Under the pieces are notes generated by a model. The model worked only from the letters and a program-made list of their open reading frames with translations. It was not told where the DNA came from and searched no databases. Of a stretch of DNA of 64,000 bases, positions 53,744 to 64,000 are shown piece after piece. Location of the stretch: the NCBI RefSeq assembly GCF_023517775.1, contig NZ_CP082904.1:3472001-3536000 (forward strand). The letters run 5' to 3'. A program made the position numbers and the translations under genes. Origin of the DNA: Mixta hanseatica (GTDB lineage: Bacteria; Pseudomonadota; Gammaproteobacteria; Enterobacterales; Enterobacteriaceae). The stretch's first letter is position 1. Every line of letters begins with the position of its first letter.

Positions 53744-54262
53744 ATGAAGATTGGCCTTTTTTACGGTTCCAGCACCTGTTACACCGAAATGGCCGCCGAG
53801 AAAATTCGTGATTTTATCGGCGAGGAGCTGGTGACGCTGCACAACCTGAAAGATGATTCTCCGACGCTCATGGAGCAGTACGATATGCTGATCCTCGGCA
53901 TCCCCACCTGGGATTTCGGTGAGCTACAGGAAGACTGGGAAGCGAAATGGCAGGAGATCCCGGCGCTTAACCTGCGCGGTAAAGTGGTGGCGTTATATGG
54001 GATGGGCGATCAGCTAGGCTACGGCGAGTGGTTTCTTGATGCGCTGGGCATGTTGCATGATTTGCTGATGCCGATGGGCGTGCAGTTTGTCGGCTACTGG
54101 CCAATTGAAGGCTATGAATTTACCAGCCCGAAACCCCTTACCTCCGACGGCAAACAGTTTGTTGGCCTGGCGCTGGATGACGTCAATCAGTTTGAAGAAA
54201 GCGATGAGCGCATCGCGCAGTGGTGTGAACAGATCCTGACGGAAACCGCGTCGCTACTGTGA
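53744..54262 (+). CDS. fldB: Flavodoxin FldB
   Basis: FMN-binding electron carrier of the long-chain flavodoxin type, 172 residues (E. coli FldB 173). The phosphate loop is [12 protein letters not shown], and [12 protein letters not shown] and [13 protein letters not shown] are the FMN-contacting loops. ATG 53744 aligns with E. coli; an ATG at 53735 would add three residues. Divergent from xerD with a 106-bp gap. Confidence 0.96.
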   Translation: MKIGLFYGSSTCYTEMAAEKIRDFIGEELVTLHNLKDDSPTLMEQYDMLILGIPTWDFGELQEDWEAKWQEIPALNLRGKVVALYGMGDQLGYGEWFLDALGMLHDLLMPMGVQFVGYWPIEGYEFTSPKPLTSDGKQFVGLALDDVNQFEESDERIAQWCEQILTETASLL

Positions 54263-54333
54263 TGCGGGTAATTTCCTCCCAGTGCTCCCGATTATTCCAT
54301 CATTCCGGGCGCCGGTTGCCTGGGATGATCCGG

Positions 54334-54744
54334 TCAACGCTGGCCCTTTAACAAACGGCGTAGGGCGCGCCAGCTCGCCTCGTTCATGCTATCGCGCATC
54401 AGCCACAGCGAAAGGCGTTTCCCCTGCTGCGTACGCAGCGAAAGCAGTATGCCAAACGGCAGGACAAAGGGCGGGCGCGTTACTCTGGCCTTTTGCTGCC
54501 GCCAATGCCAATAGCGGCTTTCATCAGCGGTTAACTGCCCGTGCAATGACCGCTGTAGCCGCAGGCGATACCGTAGCTCAATGAGCAATAGCAGCAACAA
54601 CCCGCCAATCGCCGGGATCAGCGGCGGCGGCCAGGGCAATAGCAGCAGCCCGGCGATAAGAGCGATATAAAGCGCAAAGGTAACGCGCCGGGCTAAGGCT
54701 GAAGGATGAAGCTCAGATTGCCACCGCGCCACGTTCCGGGCCAC
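54334..54744 (-). CDS. cptA: YgfX (CptA) membrane protein
   Basis: 136-residue inner-membrane protein of the YgfX family (E. coli 135). Two close hydrophobic segments ([35 protein letters not shown]) form a hairpin, followed by a cytoplasmic domain ending [13 protein letters not shown]. It overlaps sdhE by 32 bp if GTG 54744 is used; GTG 54732 aligns better with the E. coli N-terminus. Reported as a toxin acting on MreB and FtsZ in E. coli, though a role beside SdhE in flavinylation biology is more widely accepted. Confidence 0.88.
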   Translation of the reverse strand: MARNVARWQSELHPSALARRVTFALYIALIAGLLLLPWPPPLIPAIGGLLLLLLIELRYRLRLQRSLHGQLTADESRYWHWRQQKARVTRPPFVLPFGILLSLRTQQGKRLSLWLMRDSMNEASWRALRRLLKGQR

Positions 54745-54991
54745 GCTGCTGGTTACGTGTCTGGATCAGCTGCACCATGCGTTTTAGCTCTGCGTCTGCC
54801 GGCTCCCCGTGGTTCATTAGCCAGTTAAACAGATCAGGATCGTCGCTTTTCAGCAGACGAATAAACAGCGCCTTATCGTCATCGCTTAACGCATCATATT
54901 CATATTTAAAGAAAGGCATGATGGCGATGTCCAGCTCCAGCATGCCGCGGCGGCATGCCCAGTGAATACGGGATTTATCGTTGATATCCAT
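54713..54991 (-). CDS. sdhE: FAD assembly factor SdhE
   Basis: Small helical protein needed for covalent FAD attachment to succinate dehydrogenase and fumarate reductase. 92 residues from ATG 54991 (E. coli 88). The conserved RGxxE motif is [15 protein letters not shown], and [17 protein letters not shown] is near identical to E. coli. The C-terminus has a short insertion (GPERGAVAI for GPVAI). ATG 55003 is possible but has a weaker context. Overlaps cptA downstream. Confidence 0.95.
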   Translation of the reverse strand: MDINDKSRIHWACRRGMLELDIAIMPFFKYEYDALSDDDKALFIRLLKSDDPDLFNWLMNHGEPADAELKRMVQLIQTRNQQRGPERGAVAI

Positions 54992-55216
54992 GTGTTCCGT
55001 CATCGGTTAGCGTAAATATGTTGGCTAGTGTAGCGCTTTTTTTCCGGCCTGTTACAGGCAAATTCCTTCCCTGCGCGGAGTGCCGCATAGCGCTATCACA
55101 AGTTGCAGGGTTATCACGCGATTTGTGCGTCCGTTTCGGGAAACTGGTTGCAAAGCCCTTTTGCTCTTTTAATATGAAGTCACTCTTGGTATTCACTGAC
55201 TCTTCAGGATTTCGCT

Positions 55217-56203
55217 ATGCCTGACTTTACTTTTCCACCGCGCCAGCCTGTCGCTTCATCCCGGCTGCCGCTGACTTTAGTTTCACTGGAAGACTGGGCG
55301 CTGGTTTCCGTGCAGGGCGCGGACAGCACCTCCTATTTACAAGGCCAGGTAACGCTGGATGTCGCCGCTCTGCCGGCTGAAAAGCACTTGCCCTGCGCGC
55401 ACTGCGATGCCAAAGGCAAAATGTGGAGCAACCTGCGCCTGTTCCATCGCGGCGAAGGCTACGCCTATCTGGTACGACGCGGCCTGCGCGATATGCAGAT
55501 TGCCGAACTGAAAAAATACGCCGTGTTTTCTAAAGTAACCATCGCTGCCGATGACAATGTGGTGCTACTGGGCGTGGCGGGCTTTCAGGCCAGAGCAGCG
55601 CTGACCAACCGTTTTGCCGCCCTGCCGGATGCGCAAACGCCGGTGGTGCAGGATGGAGACTCTACGCTGCTGTGGTTTGCTACTCCTGCCGAGCGTTTTC
55701 TGCTGGTAACCAACGTCGAGAAAGCCAGCGAGCTGAAACAGGCGCTGGTAGGCGAGGCGCAGCTGAACGATAGCCAGCAGTGGCTGGCATTGGATATTGA
55801 AGCAGGCCTGCCGGTGCTGGATGAAAAAACCAGCGCACAGCTGATCCCGCAGGCGACCAATTTGCAGGCGTTGGAGGCGATCAGCTTCAAGAAAGGCTGC
55901 TATACCGGACAGGAAATGGTGGCGCGCGCCAAATTCCGCGGCGCCAACAAGCGCGCCCTTTACTGGCTGGCGGGAAAAGCAGGTCGCGTTCCCGCAGCGG
56001 GCGATGCGCTGGAGCTGAAAATGGGTGAAAACTGGCGACGCACCGGCACCATTCTGGCGGCTGTCCAGCTGGAATCGGGGGATGTCTGGGTTCAGGCGGT
56101 ATTGAATAACGATCTGGAAGCGGAAAGCGTGCTGCGCGTGCAGGGTGATGAAGGCGGCCAGCTGGCTATTCAGCCGCTGCCCTATTCGCTGGCAGAAGCC
56201 TGA
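55217..56203 (+). CDS. ygfZ: tRNA-modifying protein YgfZ
   Basis: Folate-binding protein of the GcvT-like fold that supports iron-sulfur cluster enzymes such as MiaB. 328 residues (E. coli 326). The signature K-G-C-Y-x-G-Q-E is [17 protein letters not shown] with the key Cys. [11 protein letters not shown] and [15 protein letters not shown] near the N-terminus are also typical. Divergent from sdhE, monocistronic with a strong terminator. Confidence 0.96.
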   Translation: MPDFTFPPRQPVASSRLPLTLVSLEDWALVSVQGADSTSYLQGQVTLDVAALPAEKHLPCAHCDAKGKMWSNLRLFHRGEGYAYLVRRGLRDMQIAELKKYAVFSKVTIAADDNVVLLGVAGFQARAALTNRFAALPDAQTPVVQDGDSTLLWFATPAERFLLVTNVEKASELKQALVGEAQLNDSQQWLALDIEAGLPVLDEKTSAQLIPQATNLQALEAISFKKGCYTGQEMVARAKFRGANKRALYWLAGKAGRVPAAGDALELKMGENWRRTGTILAAVQLESGDVWVQAVLNNDLEAESVLRVQGDEGGQLAIQPLPYSLAEA

Positions 56204-56220
56204 TTAAAACAAAAAGTTAA

Positions 56221-56245
56221 AGGCGGCCGCACAGCCGCCTTTTTT
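56221..56245. terminator. Terminator between ygfZ and yqfA
   Basis: Stem AGGCGGC / GCCGCCT with loop CGCACA starts 18 bp after the ygfZ stop and is followed by TTTTTT. It also lies 13 bp beyond the yqfA stop and may serve both convergent genes. Confidence 0.85.
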
Positions 56246-56257
56246 ATCTTTAAAAGG

Positions 56258-56911
56258 TTATAATACATAAAGATAGATCGCTAAAAAGTGGCAGATGCTG
56301 CCGCCCAACACAAAGCCATGCCAGATGGCATGATTGTAGGGGATGCGTTTCGCCACATAAAAAATCACCCCCAGCGTATAGATAATGCCCCCCGCCGCCA
56401 ACAGCCAAACGCCGCCGGGCGCCAGCTTAATCGCCAGCTGATAAATCACGATAACAGAGAGCCAGCCCATCAGCAGATAGGTCACCAGCGACAGCACCTT
56501 AAAGCGATGAATAAATACCAGCTTAAAAACAATCCCGGCCAGCGCCAGGCTCCAGATAACCACCATCAAACCGTGCGCCAGCGGCGACTTCAGCCCTACC
56601 AGCAGAAACGGCGTATAGGTGCCGGCAATCAACAGATAGATAGCGCAGTGATCCAGCTTTTTTAACCAAAACTTCGCGCGCGGATGCGGTACCGCGTGAT
56701 ACAGGGTAGAGGCCAGGAACAGCAAGATCATACTGCCGCCGTACAGACTGTAGCTAGTGATGGCGAGCGCCCCGGCATTCGCCTCCATCGCCTGGCTTAG
56801 CAGCAGCACCAGCCCAACGATGCCAAAAACAGAGCCAATGCCGTGACTGATACTGTTAGCAATTTCTTCCGCCAGGGAATATCCCGGCGCTAATCCGTTT
56901 TTATTCGCCAT
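56258..56911 (-). CDS. yqfA: YqfA (TrhA), PAQR/hemolysin III-family membrane protein
   Basis: 217 residues from ATG 56911 (E. coli 219), with AGGAGG 5-6 nt upstream. Seven membrane segments and the family residues [23 protein letters not shown] and the C-terminal [16 protein letters not shown] are present; the conserved His residues are those that bind metal in this fold. In E. coli it affects membrane energetics and fatty-acid homeostasis; it is not a proven hemolysin. Confidence 0.94.
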   Translation of the reverse strand: MANKNGLAPGYSLAEEIANSISHGIGSVFGIVGLVLLLSQAMEANAGALAITSYSLYGGSMILLFLASTLYHAVPHPRAKFWLKKLDHCAIYLLIAGTYTPFLLVGLKSPLAHGLMVVIWSLALAGIVFKLVFIHRFKVLSLVTYLLMGWLSVIVIYQLAIKLAPGGVWLLAAGGIIYTLGVIFYVAKRIPYNHAIWHGFVLGGSICHFLAIYLYVL

Positions 56912-57128
56912 GTTTCCCTCCTGATGTCCGGTTAATGTTTTGTGCATAAAAGGGAATCGTTATCGACTCGCCTGTTAAACCTGGTCCGTTCACAGACTAG
57001 CTAACAACCATTTCAGTGTACACGTGTAAGCTTAAATAAATTTATGTCAATCTGTAACCCGACGCGCGCGTCGGCGCGCAGAGCAAAATCTGGTAAGGTA
57101 TGCCGCGGGAACCACTGGCGGATACAGC

Positions 57129-57860
57129 ATGTTTACTCACAGCATAATTTCAACGCTCAATGACACAGAGATGATGGTATACAACACCGTAATTAAAAGC
57201 GGCGACAAGGTGATGTATATGACTATTCGTGAACTGGCCGATGCCGCTGGCGTCTCTACCACGTCGGTATTGCGCTTCTGTCGTAAAATGCAGTGTGACG
57301 GGTATTCCGAGTTTCGTATTCGTTTTAAATTATATCTGGAGCAGGAACAGCAGCGGCCGGTTAATTATGGCGTCAATGAAATTGTCAGCTTTTTTAAAAG
57401 CATTAATAACGATGAATTCGAGAATTTAATTATCCAGGCGGTAGAGCATATTTTAGCGGCGCAACGCATTATTTTTGTTGGCGCGGGCACATCCGGCACG
57501 CTGGGAAAATATGGCGCACGCTTTTTCTCTAACGTCGGTAAATTTAGCAACTATATCGATGACCCTTATTATCCGGTCAGCAGCGATATGTATAAGGATG
57601 CTGTCGCGATTATTCTTTCTGTTTCGGGTGAAACCGAGGAAATTCTGCGACTTGCCAGCCAGTTCAGCCTGCACCGCTGTAAAATTATTACCATTACCAA
57701 TAGCGAAACCAGCTCACTGGCTAAACTGGCGGATTTTAATATCTCCTGCCATATGCCGTTAATTCGCATGAACGGCGGATTTGATATTACCAGCCAGGTG
57801 CCTACGATGTATATTATCGAGACGATTGGCCGTAAACTCGCCAGTCGCCAGGCGAAATAA
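57129..57860 (+). CDS. MurR/RpiR family regulator next to bglA
   Basis: 243 residues. The N-terminal HTH_6 domain contains MTIRELADAAGVSTTSVLRF. The SIS domain contains FVGAGTSGTLGKYGARFFSN (about 116-135) and ILSVSGETEEIL, a sugar-phosphate-binding loop. It lies 220 bp before bglA on the same strand. It is therefore the likely regulator of bglA, sensing a phospho-beta-glucoside or glucose phosphate. It is about 15% shorter than the RpiR protein at 8117 and only distantly similar. Codon use is AT-rich compared with bglA. Confidence 0.87.
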   Translation: MFTHSIISTLNDTEMMVYNTVIKSGDKVMYMTIRELADAAGVSTTSVLRFCRKMQCDGYSEFRIRFKLYLEQEQQRPVNYGVNEIVSFFKSINNDEFENLIIQAVEHILAAQRIIFVGAGTSGTLGKYGARFFSNVGKFSNYIDDPYYPVSSDMYKDAVAIILSVSGETEEILRLASQFSLHRCKIITITNSETSSLAKLADFNISCHMPLIRMNGGFDITSQVPTMYIIETIGRKLASRQAK

Positions 57861-59517
<1,657 letters not shown>

Positions 59518-59549
59518 GCCTGCGCTTTAGCGTTACCTGTATAAAAGCA

Positions 59550-59575
59550 AGGCCGGAATCTATCCGGCCTTTTTT
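59550..59575. terminator. Terminator between bglA and gcvP
   Basis: Stem AGGCCGGA / TCCGGCCT with loop ATCTA, followed by TTTTTT, 32 bp after the bglA stop. On the minus strand the same stem is followed by TTGCTTTTAT, so it may also end the gcvTHP transcript. Confidence 0.85.
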
Positions 59576-59590
59576 ATTACGGCAACAGGC

Positions 59591-62464
59591 TTACTGGTAG
59601 TCGCTGATGGGTACGCAGGAGCAGAACAGATTACGATCGCCAAATACGTCGTCCAGGCGCTTCACTGTCGGCCAGTATTTATTGGCGCAGCCTGCCGGGA
59701 ACACCGCCAGATCACGACTGTAAGGATGCGTCCACTCGCCCACCAGCTCCTGTTGGGTATGCGGCGCATTCACCAGCGGGTTATCCTCCAGCGGCCACTC
59801 GCCGTCCGCCACGCGATCGATCTCCATACGAATCGCCAACATCGCATCGATAAAGCGATCCAGCTCAGCTTTCCCTTCCGATTCGGTCGGCTCTACCATC
59901 AGCGTTCCGGCAACAGGGAATGACATGGTGGGCGCATGGAAACCGTAATCAATCAGGCGCTTGGCGATGTCCAGCTCGCTGATGCCGGTCTGCTCTTTTA
60001 GCGGACGAATATCTAAAATACATTCATGCGCTACCCGGTTATCGCGCCCGGTATACAGCACCGGATAAGCGGACTGCAGGCGGCTGGCGATATAGTTGGC
60101 GTTCAGAATGGCCACCGAACTGGCCTGCTTCAGCCCCTCGGCGCCCATCATACGAATATACATCCAGCTAATCGGCAGAATCGAGGCGCTGCCAAACGGC
60201 GCGGCGGAGACCGCGCCCTGCTGCGTGAGCAAATCATCAATTTGCACCACGCTATGACCCGGCACAAACGGCGCCAGATGCGCTTTCACGCCGATAGGCC
60301 CCATCCCCGGGCCGCCGCCGCCGTGTGGAATACAAAAAGTTTTATGCAGGTTCAGGTGAGAAACATCCGCGCCAATATAGCCCGGCGTGGTGATCCCGAC
60401 CTGCGCGTTCATGTTGGCGCCGTCAAGGTAGACCTGCCCGCCATGCTGATGAACAATCTGGCAAACTTCACGGATCGTCTCTTCGTATACGCCATGCGTG
60501 GAAGGATAGGTCACCATAATGCAGGAGAGCGCGCTACCCGCCTGCTCTGCTTTCTGCCGTAAATCATGCAGGTCGATATTGCCCTGTTTATCACAGGCAA
60601 CCACCACCACCGACATGCCCGCCATCTGCGCCGAGGCCGGGTTGGTGCCGTGCGCTGAACTGGGGATCAAACAGATATGACGTTCACCTTCGTTGCGGCT
60701 TTCATGATAGCGGCGAATCGCCAACAGACCGGCATACTCGCCCTGCGCGCCGGAGTTAGGCTGCATGCACAACGCATCGTAGCCGGTGAGCTGCACCAGC
60801 CACTGCGAGAGCTGACTAATCATCTGCAAATAACCTGCCGCCTGCTCTGCCGGACAGAACGGATGCAGCTCGGCAAATTCCGGCCAGGTGATGGGGATCA
60901 TTTCCGCAGCGGCGTTAAGCTTCATGGTGCAGGAGCCGAGCGGGATCATCGCCTGATTCAGCGCCAGATCCTTTTTCTCCAGACTGTGCATATAACGCAT
61001 CATCTCGGTTTCGCTGTGATAACGATTGAACACCGGATGGGTCAGAATTGGCTGTTGACGCTGCAGCGCCGACGGAATGGAGCGGCTGTCAGCGGCAACG
61101 GCGGCGTCCAGTTCATCAATATCCAGCCCGTGATCGTCGCCCAGCAGAATGGCGAACAGCGTGGCGACCTCTTCGCGGCCGGTGGTTTCATCCAGCGTGA
61201 TGCCTACCGCCTGATGAATATCGGTACGCAGGTTAACGCCAAAGCTGAGCGCGCGCGCCAGCACTGCCGCCTTGTCCGCCACCTCAACGGTCAGGGTATC
61301 AAACCAGCTGTGATGACGCAGCGTCAGGCCGCCTTTTTGCAGCCCGGCCGCCAGGATATCCGTCAGCCGATGGATGCGGCTGGCAATACGCTTCAGCCCT
61401 TGCGGACCGTGGAACACCGCATAAAAGCCGGCGATATTGGCCAGCAGTACCTGCGAAGTACAGATGTTGGAGTTCGCCTTTTCACGCCGGATATGCTGCT
61501 CACGGGTTTGCATCGCCATACGCAACGCGGTGTTGCCGGCGGTATCGCGCGATACGCCGATAATACGTCCCGGCATCGAGCGCTTAAATTCATCGCGGGC
61601 GGCAAAGAAGGCGGCATGCGGACCGCCGTAGCCCATCGGCACGCCAAAGCGCTGAGCGGAACCAAAAACGATATCTGCGCCCTGCTTGCCCGGCGCTTCC
61701 AGCAGCACCAGCGCCATAAAGTCGGCCGCCACGCTGACCACGATCTTGCGGGCTTTCAGTTCGCTAATTAGCGCGCCGTAATCATGGGCTTCGCCGGTAG
61801 TGCCGGTCTGCTGCAATAGCACGCCAAACAGTGCGTCATGATCGCGCGCGCGCTCTGCTTTATCCACCAGGATCTCAAAGCCGAATGTCTCCGCGCGCGT
61901 TTTCACTACGTCCAGCGTTTGCGGGTGAATATCGTCGGCAATAAAGAATTTGTTGGCATTTTTAAGCTTGCTGACGCGCTTTGCCATCGCCATCGCTTCG
62001 GCGGCGGCGGTGGCTTCATCCAACAGCGAGGCGGAGGCGATATCCATGCCGGTCAAATCCAACGTCAGCTGTTGGAAGTTCAGTAACGCCTCGAGACGTC
62101 CCTGCGAAACTTCCGGCTGATAAGGCGTATAGGCGGTATACCAGCCCGGATTTTCCAGCAGGTTACGCAAAATAACCGGCGGCGTCAGTACCGGCGTATA
62201 GCCCATGCCGATATAGGATTTGCAGCGCTGATTACGGCTGGCGATCGCTTTTAGCTCCGCCAGCGCCTGATGTTCCGTCACCGCATCGCCAATGGCCGGC
62301 GGGCCAGGCAGCTGAATGTCGGCTGGAACGATACTGGCGATAAGCTCTTTGAGCGAACTGGCGCCAATGGCCTGCAGCATGCTTTCCTGCTGTGAGAGAG
62401 AGGGACCGATATGGCGTTCGATAAAGGCGCCAGTATGTTCAAGCTGGCTGAGTGTCTGAGTCAT
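59591..62464 (-). CDS. gcvP: Glycine dehydrogenase (decarboxylating), P protein
   Basis: PLP enzyme that decarboxylates glycine and loads the aminomethyl group on the GcvH lipoyl arm. 957 residues, the same as E. coli. The PLP Lys is in [37 protein letters not shown] and the N-terminal FIERHIGPS are family motifs. Last gene of gcvT-gcvH-gcvP; in E. coli the operon is controlled by GcvA, GcvR, Lrp and PurR from upstream of gcvT, outside this window. Confidence 0.98.
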   Translation of the reverse strand: MTQTLSQLEHTGAFIERHIGPSLSQQESMLQAIGASSLKELIASIVPADIQLPGPPAIGDAVTEHQALAELKAIASRNQRCKSYIGMGYTPVLTPPVILRNLLENPGWYTAYTPYQPEVSQGRLEALLNFQQLTLDLTGMDIASASLLDEATAAAEAMAMAKRVSKLKNANKFFIADDIHPQTLDVVKTRAETFGFEILVDKAERARDHDALFGVLLQQTGTTGEAHDYGALISELKARKIVVSVAADFMALVLLEAPGKQGADIVFGSAQRFGVPMGYGGPHAAFFAARDEFKRSMPGRIIGVSRDTAGNTALRMAMQTREQHIRREKANSNICTSQVLLANIAGFYAVFHGPQGLKRIASRIHRLTDILAAGLQKGGLTLRHHSWFDTLTVEVADKAAVLARALSFGVNLRTDIHQAVGITLDETTGREEVATLFAILLGDDHGLDIDELDAAVAADSRSIPSALQRQQPILTHPVFNRYHSETEMMRYMHSLEKKDLALNQAMIPLGSCTMKLNAAAEMIPITWPEFAELHPFCPAEQAAGYLQMISQLSQWLVQLTGYDALCMQPNSGAQGEYAGLLAIRRYHESRNEGERHICLIPSSAHGTNPASAQMAGMSVVVVACDKQGNIDLHDLRQKAEQAGSALSCIMVTYPSTHGVYEETIREVCQIVHQHGGQVYLDGANMNAQVGITTPGYIGADVSHLNLHKTFCIPHGGGGPGMGPIGVKAHLAPFVPGHSVVQIDDLLTQQGAVSAAPFGSASILPISWMYIRMMGAEGLKQASSVAILNANYIASRLQSAYPVLYTGRDNRVAHECILDIRPLKEQTGISELDIAKRLIDYGFHAPTMSFPVAGTLMVEPTESEGKAELDRFIDAMLAIRMEIDRVADGEWPLEDNPLVNAPHTQQELVGEWTHPYSRDLAVFPAGCANKYWPTVKRLDDVFGDRNLFCSCVPISDYQ

Positions 62465-62577
62465 GAATCGTCAATCCTGAGGGGCGGCTATCGCTATCAA
62501 CACAAGCGGCCAGCCGCAGCCGACCGCTAATACCTGGAGGTCAGCGCATCACCGTGGCGCTGACAGCCTGCTGGAGG

Positions 62578-62964
62578 TTATTCATCAATGGAGGCCAGAT
62601 AGCCTTCCGCATCCATCAGCTGCTCCAGTTCAGATTCATCGCTGGCTTTAAGGCGAAACAGCCAGCCGGAAGCGTACGGCTCGCTGTTAACCAGCTCCGG
62701 CGAGGCTTCCAGCGCATCGTTAACCGCCACGACTTCGCCGCTTAACGGCGCGTAAATATCAGAAGCGGCTTTGACCGACTCCGCCACGGCGCAGTCATCG
62801 CCGGCGGCAAAGCTGCTGCCCACGTCCGGCAGATCGATAAAGACCATATCGCCCAGTAGTTCCTGCGCATGTTCGGTAATGCCAACGGTATAAGTGCCGT
62901 CCGCTTCCTTACGTACCCACTCATGACTTTCACGATATTTTAATTCATTTGGCACATTGCTCAT
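62578..62964 (-). CDS. gcvH: Glycine cleavage system H protein
   Basis: Lipoyl carrier protein of the glycine cleavage complex, 128 residues from ATG 62964 (E. coli 129). The lipoylated Lys is in [26 protein letters not shown] and [13 protein letters not shown] are near identical to E. coli. An upstream in-frame start at 62982 would add six residues and is less likely. 113 bp separate it from gcvP. Confidence 0.97.
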   Translation of the reverse strand: MSNVPNELKYRESHEWVRKEADGTYTVGITEHAQELLGDMVFIDLPDVGSSFAAGDDCAVAESVKAASDIYAPLSGEVVAVNDALEASPELVNSEPYASGWLFRLKASDESELEQLMDAEGYLASIDE

Positions 62965-62985
62965 CGCTGCATTCTCCTGCACTGG

Positions 62986-64000
62986 TTACTGAGCGACCGG
63001 TTTACCGGCGCGAACAAAAATCGGTTTAGTGACGTTGACCGGCATTTCCCGATTACGAATCTGTACAATGGCCTGCTCGCCAATCCCCGCCGGAACGCGG
63101 GCCAGCGCGATACTGCAGCCTAAAGTGGGGGAAAAAGAGCCGCTGGTGATAATGCCCTGCTGCTGGTTGCCCTGCGCATCGGTAAACATCACCGGCAGAT
63201 CGTTACGCAGCACGCCTTTTTCCGTCATGATCAGGCCGACCAGTTTTTCGGTGCCCTTTTCACGCTGATGCTCCAGCGCTTCGCGTCCGATAAACTGCCG
63301 ATCGGCAGGCTCCCAACTGATGGTCCAGCCCATGTTCGCCGCCAGCGGCGAGACGCCTTCATCCATATCCTGACCGTAGAGATTCATCCCGGCCTCCAGA
63401 CGCAGCGTGTCGCGTGCGCCCAGCCCGGCAGGCTTCACGCCCGCCAGCAGCAGCCGCTGCCAAAACTCGGCGGCCTGCTCGCCCGGCAGCGCGATTTCAT
63501 AACCGCTTTCACCGGTATAGCCGGTAGTGGCAATAAAAAATCCGTCTGACTCCACGCCAAAGAAGGGCTTCATGTCACTGACGACCTGACGCTGCGCATC
63601 GCTAAACAGCGTTTGCGCTTTCTGTTGCGCATTCGGTCCCTGCACCGCAATCAGCGCCAGATCGTCGCGAACCTGTATCGTGACGCTAAACGGCTGCGCA
63701 TGCTCGCTGATCCACGCCAGGTCTTTTTCGCGCGTGGCGGAATTGACCACCAGCCGGAACCAGTCATTGCTCATAAAGTAAACAATCAAATCATCAATCA
63801 CGCCACCCGATGCGTTCAGCATGGCGCTGTACAGAGCCTTTCCTGGCTGCGTCAGACGGGCGACATCATTAGCCAGCAACCTGCGCAGAAATTCCCGGGT
63901 GCGCTCACCGTGCAGATCGACAATGGTCATATGAGAGACATCAAACATGCCGGCATCGGTACGCACGGCATGATGTTCATCCATCTGCGAGCCATAGTGC
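62986..64000 (-). CDS. gcvT: Aminomethyltransferase (T protein), N-terminus cut by window edge
   Basis: Transfers the methylene group from GcvH to tetrahydrofolate. The frame is open to the right edge, with 337 or so of about 364 residues visible; about the first 28 are missing. [13 protein letters not shown] at the edge, [25 protein letters not shown] (folate-site Asp) and [14 protein letters not shown] match E. coli GcvT. The stop lies 21 bp before the gcvH start. YgfZ (55217) shares this fold. Confidence 0.96.
   Translation of the reverse strand, partial: HYGSQMDEHHAVRTDAGMFDVSHMTIVDLHGERTREFLRRLLANDVARLTQPGKALYSAMLNASGGVIDDLIVYFMSNDWFRLVVNSATREKDLAWISEHAQPFSVTIQVRDDLALIAVQGPNAQQKAQTLFSDAQRQVVSDMKPFFGVESDGFFIATTGYTGESGYEIALPGEQAAEFWQRLLLAGVKPAGLGARDTLRLEAGMNLYGQDMDEGVSPLAANMGWTISWEPADRQFIGREALEHQREKGTEKLVGLIMTEKGVLRNDLPVMFTDAQGNQQQGIITSGSFSPTLGCSIALARVPAGIGEQAIVQIRNREMPVNVTKPIFVRAGKPVAQ

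Noticed and set aside
57060..57073. 14-bp palindrome CGACGCGCGCGTCG upstream of the RpiR gene
   Set aside because: Simple GC alternation is often self-complementary; without a second copy or known motif it was not called as an operator.

Overview
The window is a chromosomal segment of an Enterobacterales bacterium, most likely from the Erwiniaceae (Pantoea, Erwinia or Mixta type). The backbone follows the Escherichia coli 63-66 min region almost gene for gene: ptrA, recC, ppdC-ygdB-ppdB-ppdA, thyA-lgt-ptsP-rppH, mutH-ygdQ-ygdR-tas, lplT-aas, an Omr small RNA, galR, lysA/lysR, lysS-prfB, recJ-dsbC-xerD, fldB, cptA-sdhE, ygfZ, yqfA, bglA and gcvP-gcvH-gcvT. ptrA is cut at the left edge and gcvT at the right edge. 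Genus cannot be fixed from sequence alone.

Accessory blocks interrupt this backbone. (1) 7784-15044: an RpiR regulator followed by a tightly coupled ddpXABCDF-like operon (D-Ala-D-Ala dipeptidase plus a dipeptide ABC importer). It separates ppdA from thyA and overlaps the thyA 3' end by 23 bp. (2) 26882-28603: a second FtsI-like class B penicillin-binding protein, placed between aas and the Omr RNA. (3) 28787-31063: a molybdopterin S/N-oxide reductase divergent from galR. (4) 32310-34361: an AT-rich toxin/immunity-like gene pair flanked by 61-bp direct repeats. (5) 34390-39290: a beta-glucoside/cellobiose-type PTS with a GH1 phospho-glycosidase, a UxuR-like regulator and a GNAT enzyme, with EIIA transcribed divergently across three UxuR-like operators. 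(6) 41630-45208: an orphan FliB-like lysine methylase, a DHA1 exporter and a trypsin-like lipoprotein. (7) 48443-50147: a repeat-rich stretch and three unrecognised small genes between prfB and recJ. (8) 57129-59517: an RpiR regulator beside bglA.

Non-coding highlights. The 685-bp rppH-mutH gap holds four exact TTATNCACA DnaA boxes and several one-mismatch boxes; its position matches E. coli DARS2, which reactivates DnaA. A 75-nt OmrA/OmrB-type RNA at 28626-28700 (minus) keeps the CCCAGAGG 5' end, the terminator and an OmpR-like upstream site. The penicillin-binding protein gene starts only 22 nt beyond that terminator, so its transcription may depend on the OmpR-controlled RNA promoter. prfB keeps its programmed +1 frameshift. 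ygdB appears to have a one-base shift right after its expected start codon.

Functionally the window combines recombination and repair (RecC, MutH, RecJ, XerD), envelope and phospholipid maintenance (Lgt, Aas, LplT, DsbC, PBP), one-carbon metabolism (ThyA, Gcv, YgfZ), lysine biosynthesis and charging (LysA, LysR, LysS), and sugar uptake (GalR, two GH1 enzymes, PTS). All calls are from reading the sequence; no database search was possible.
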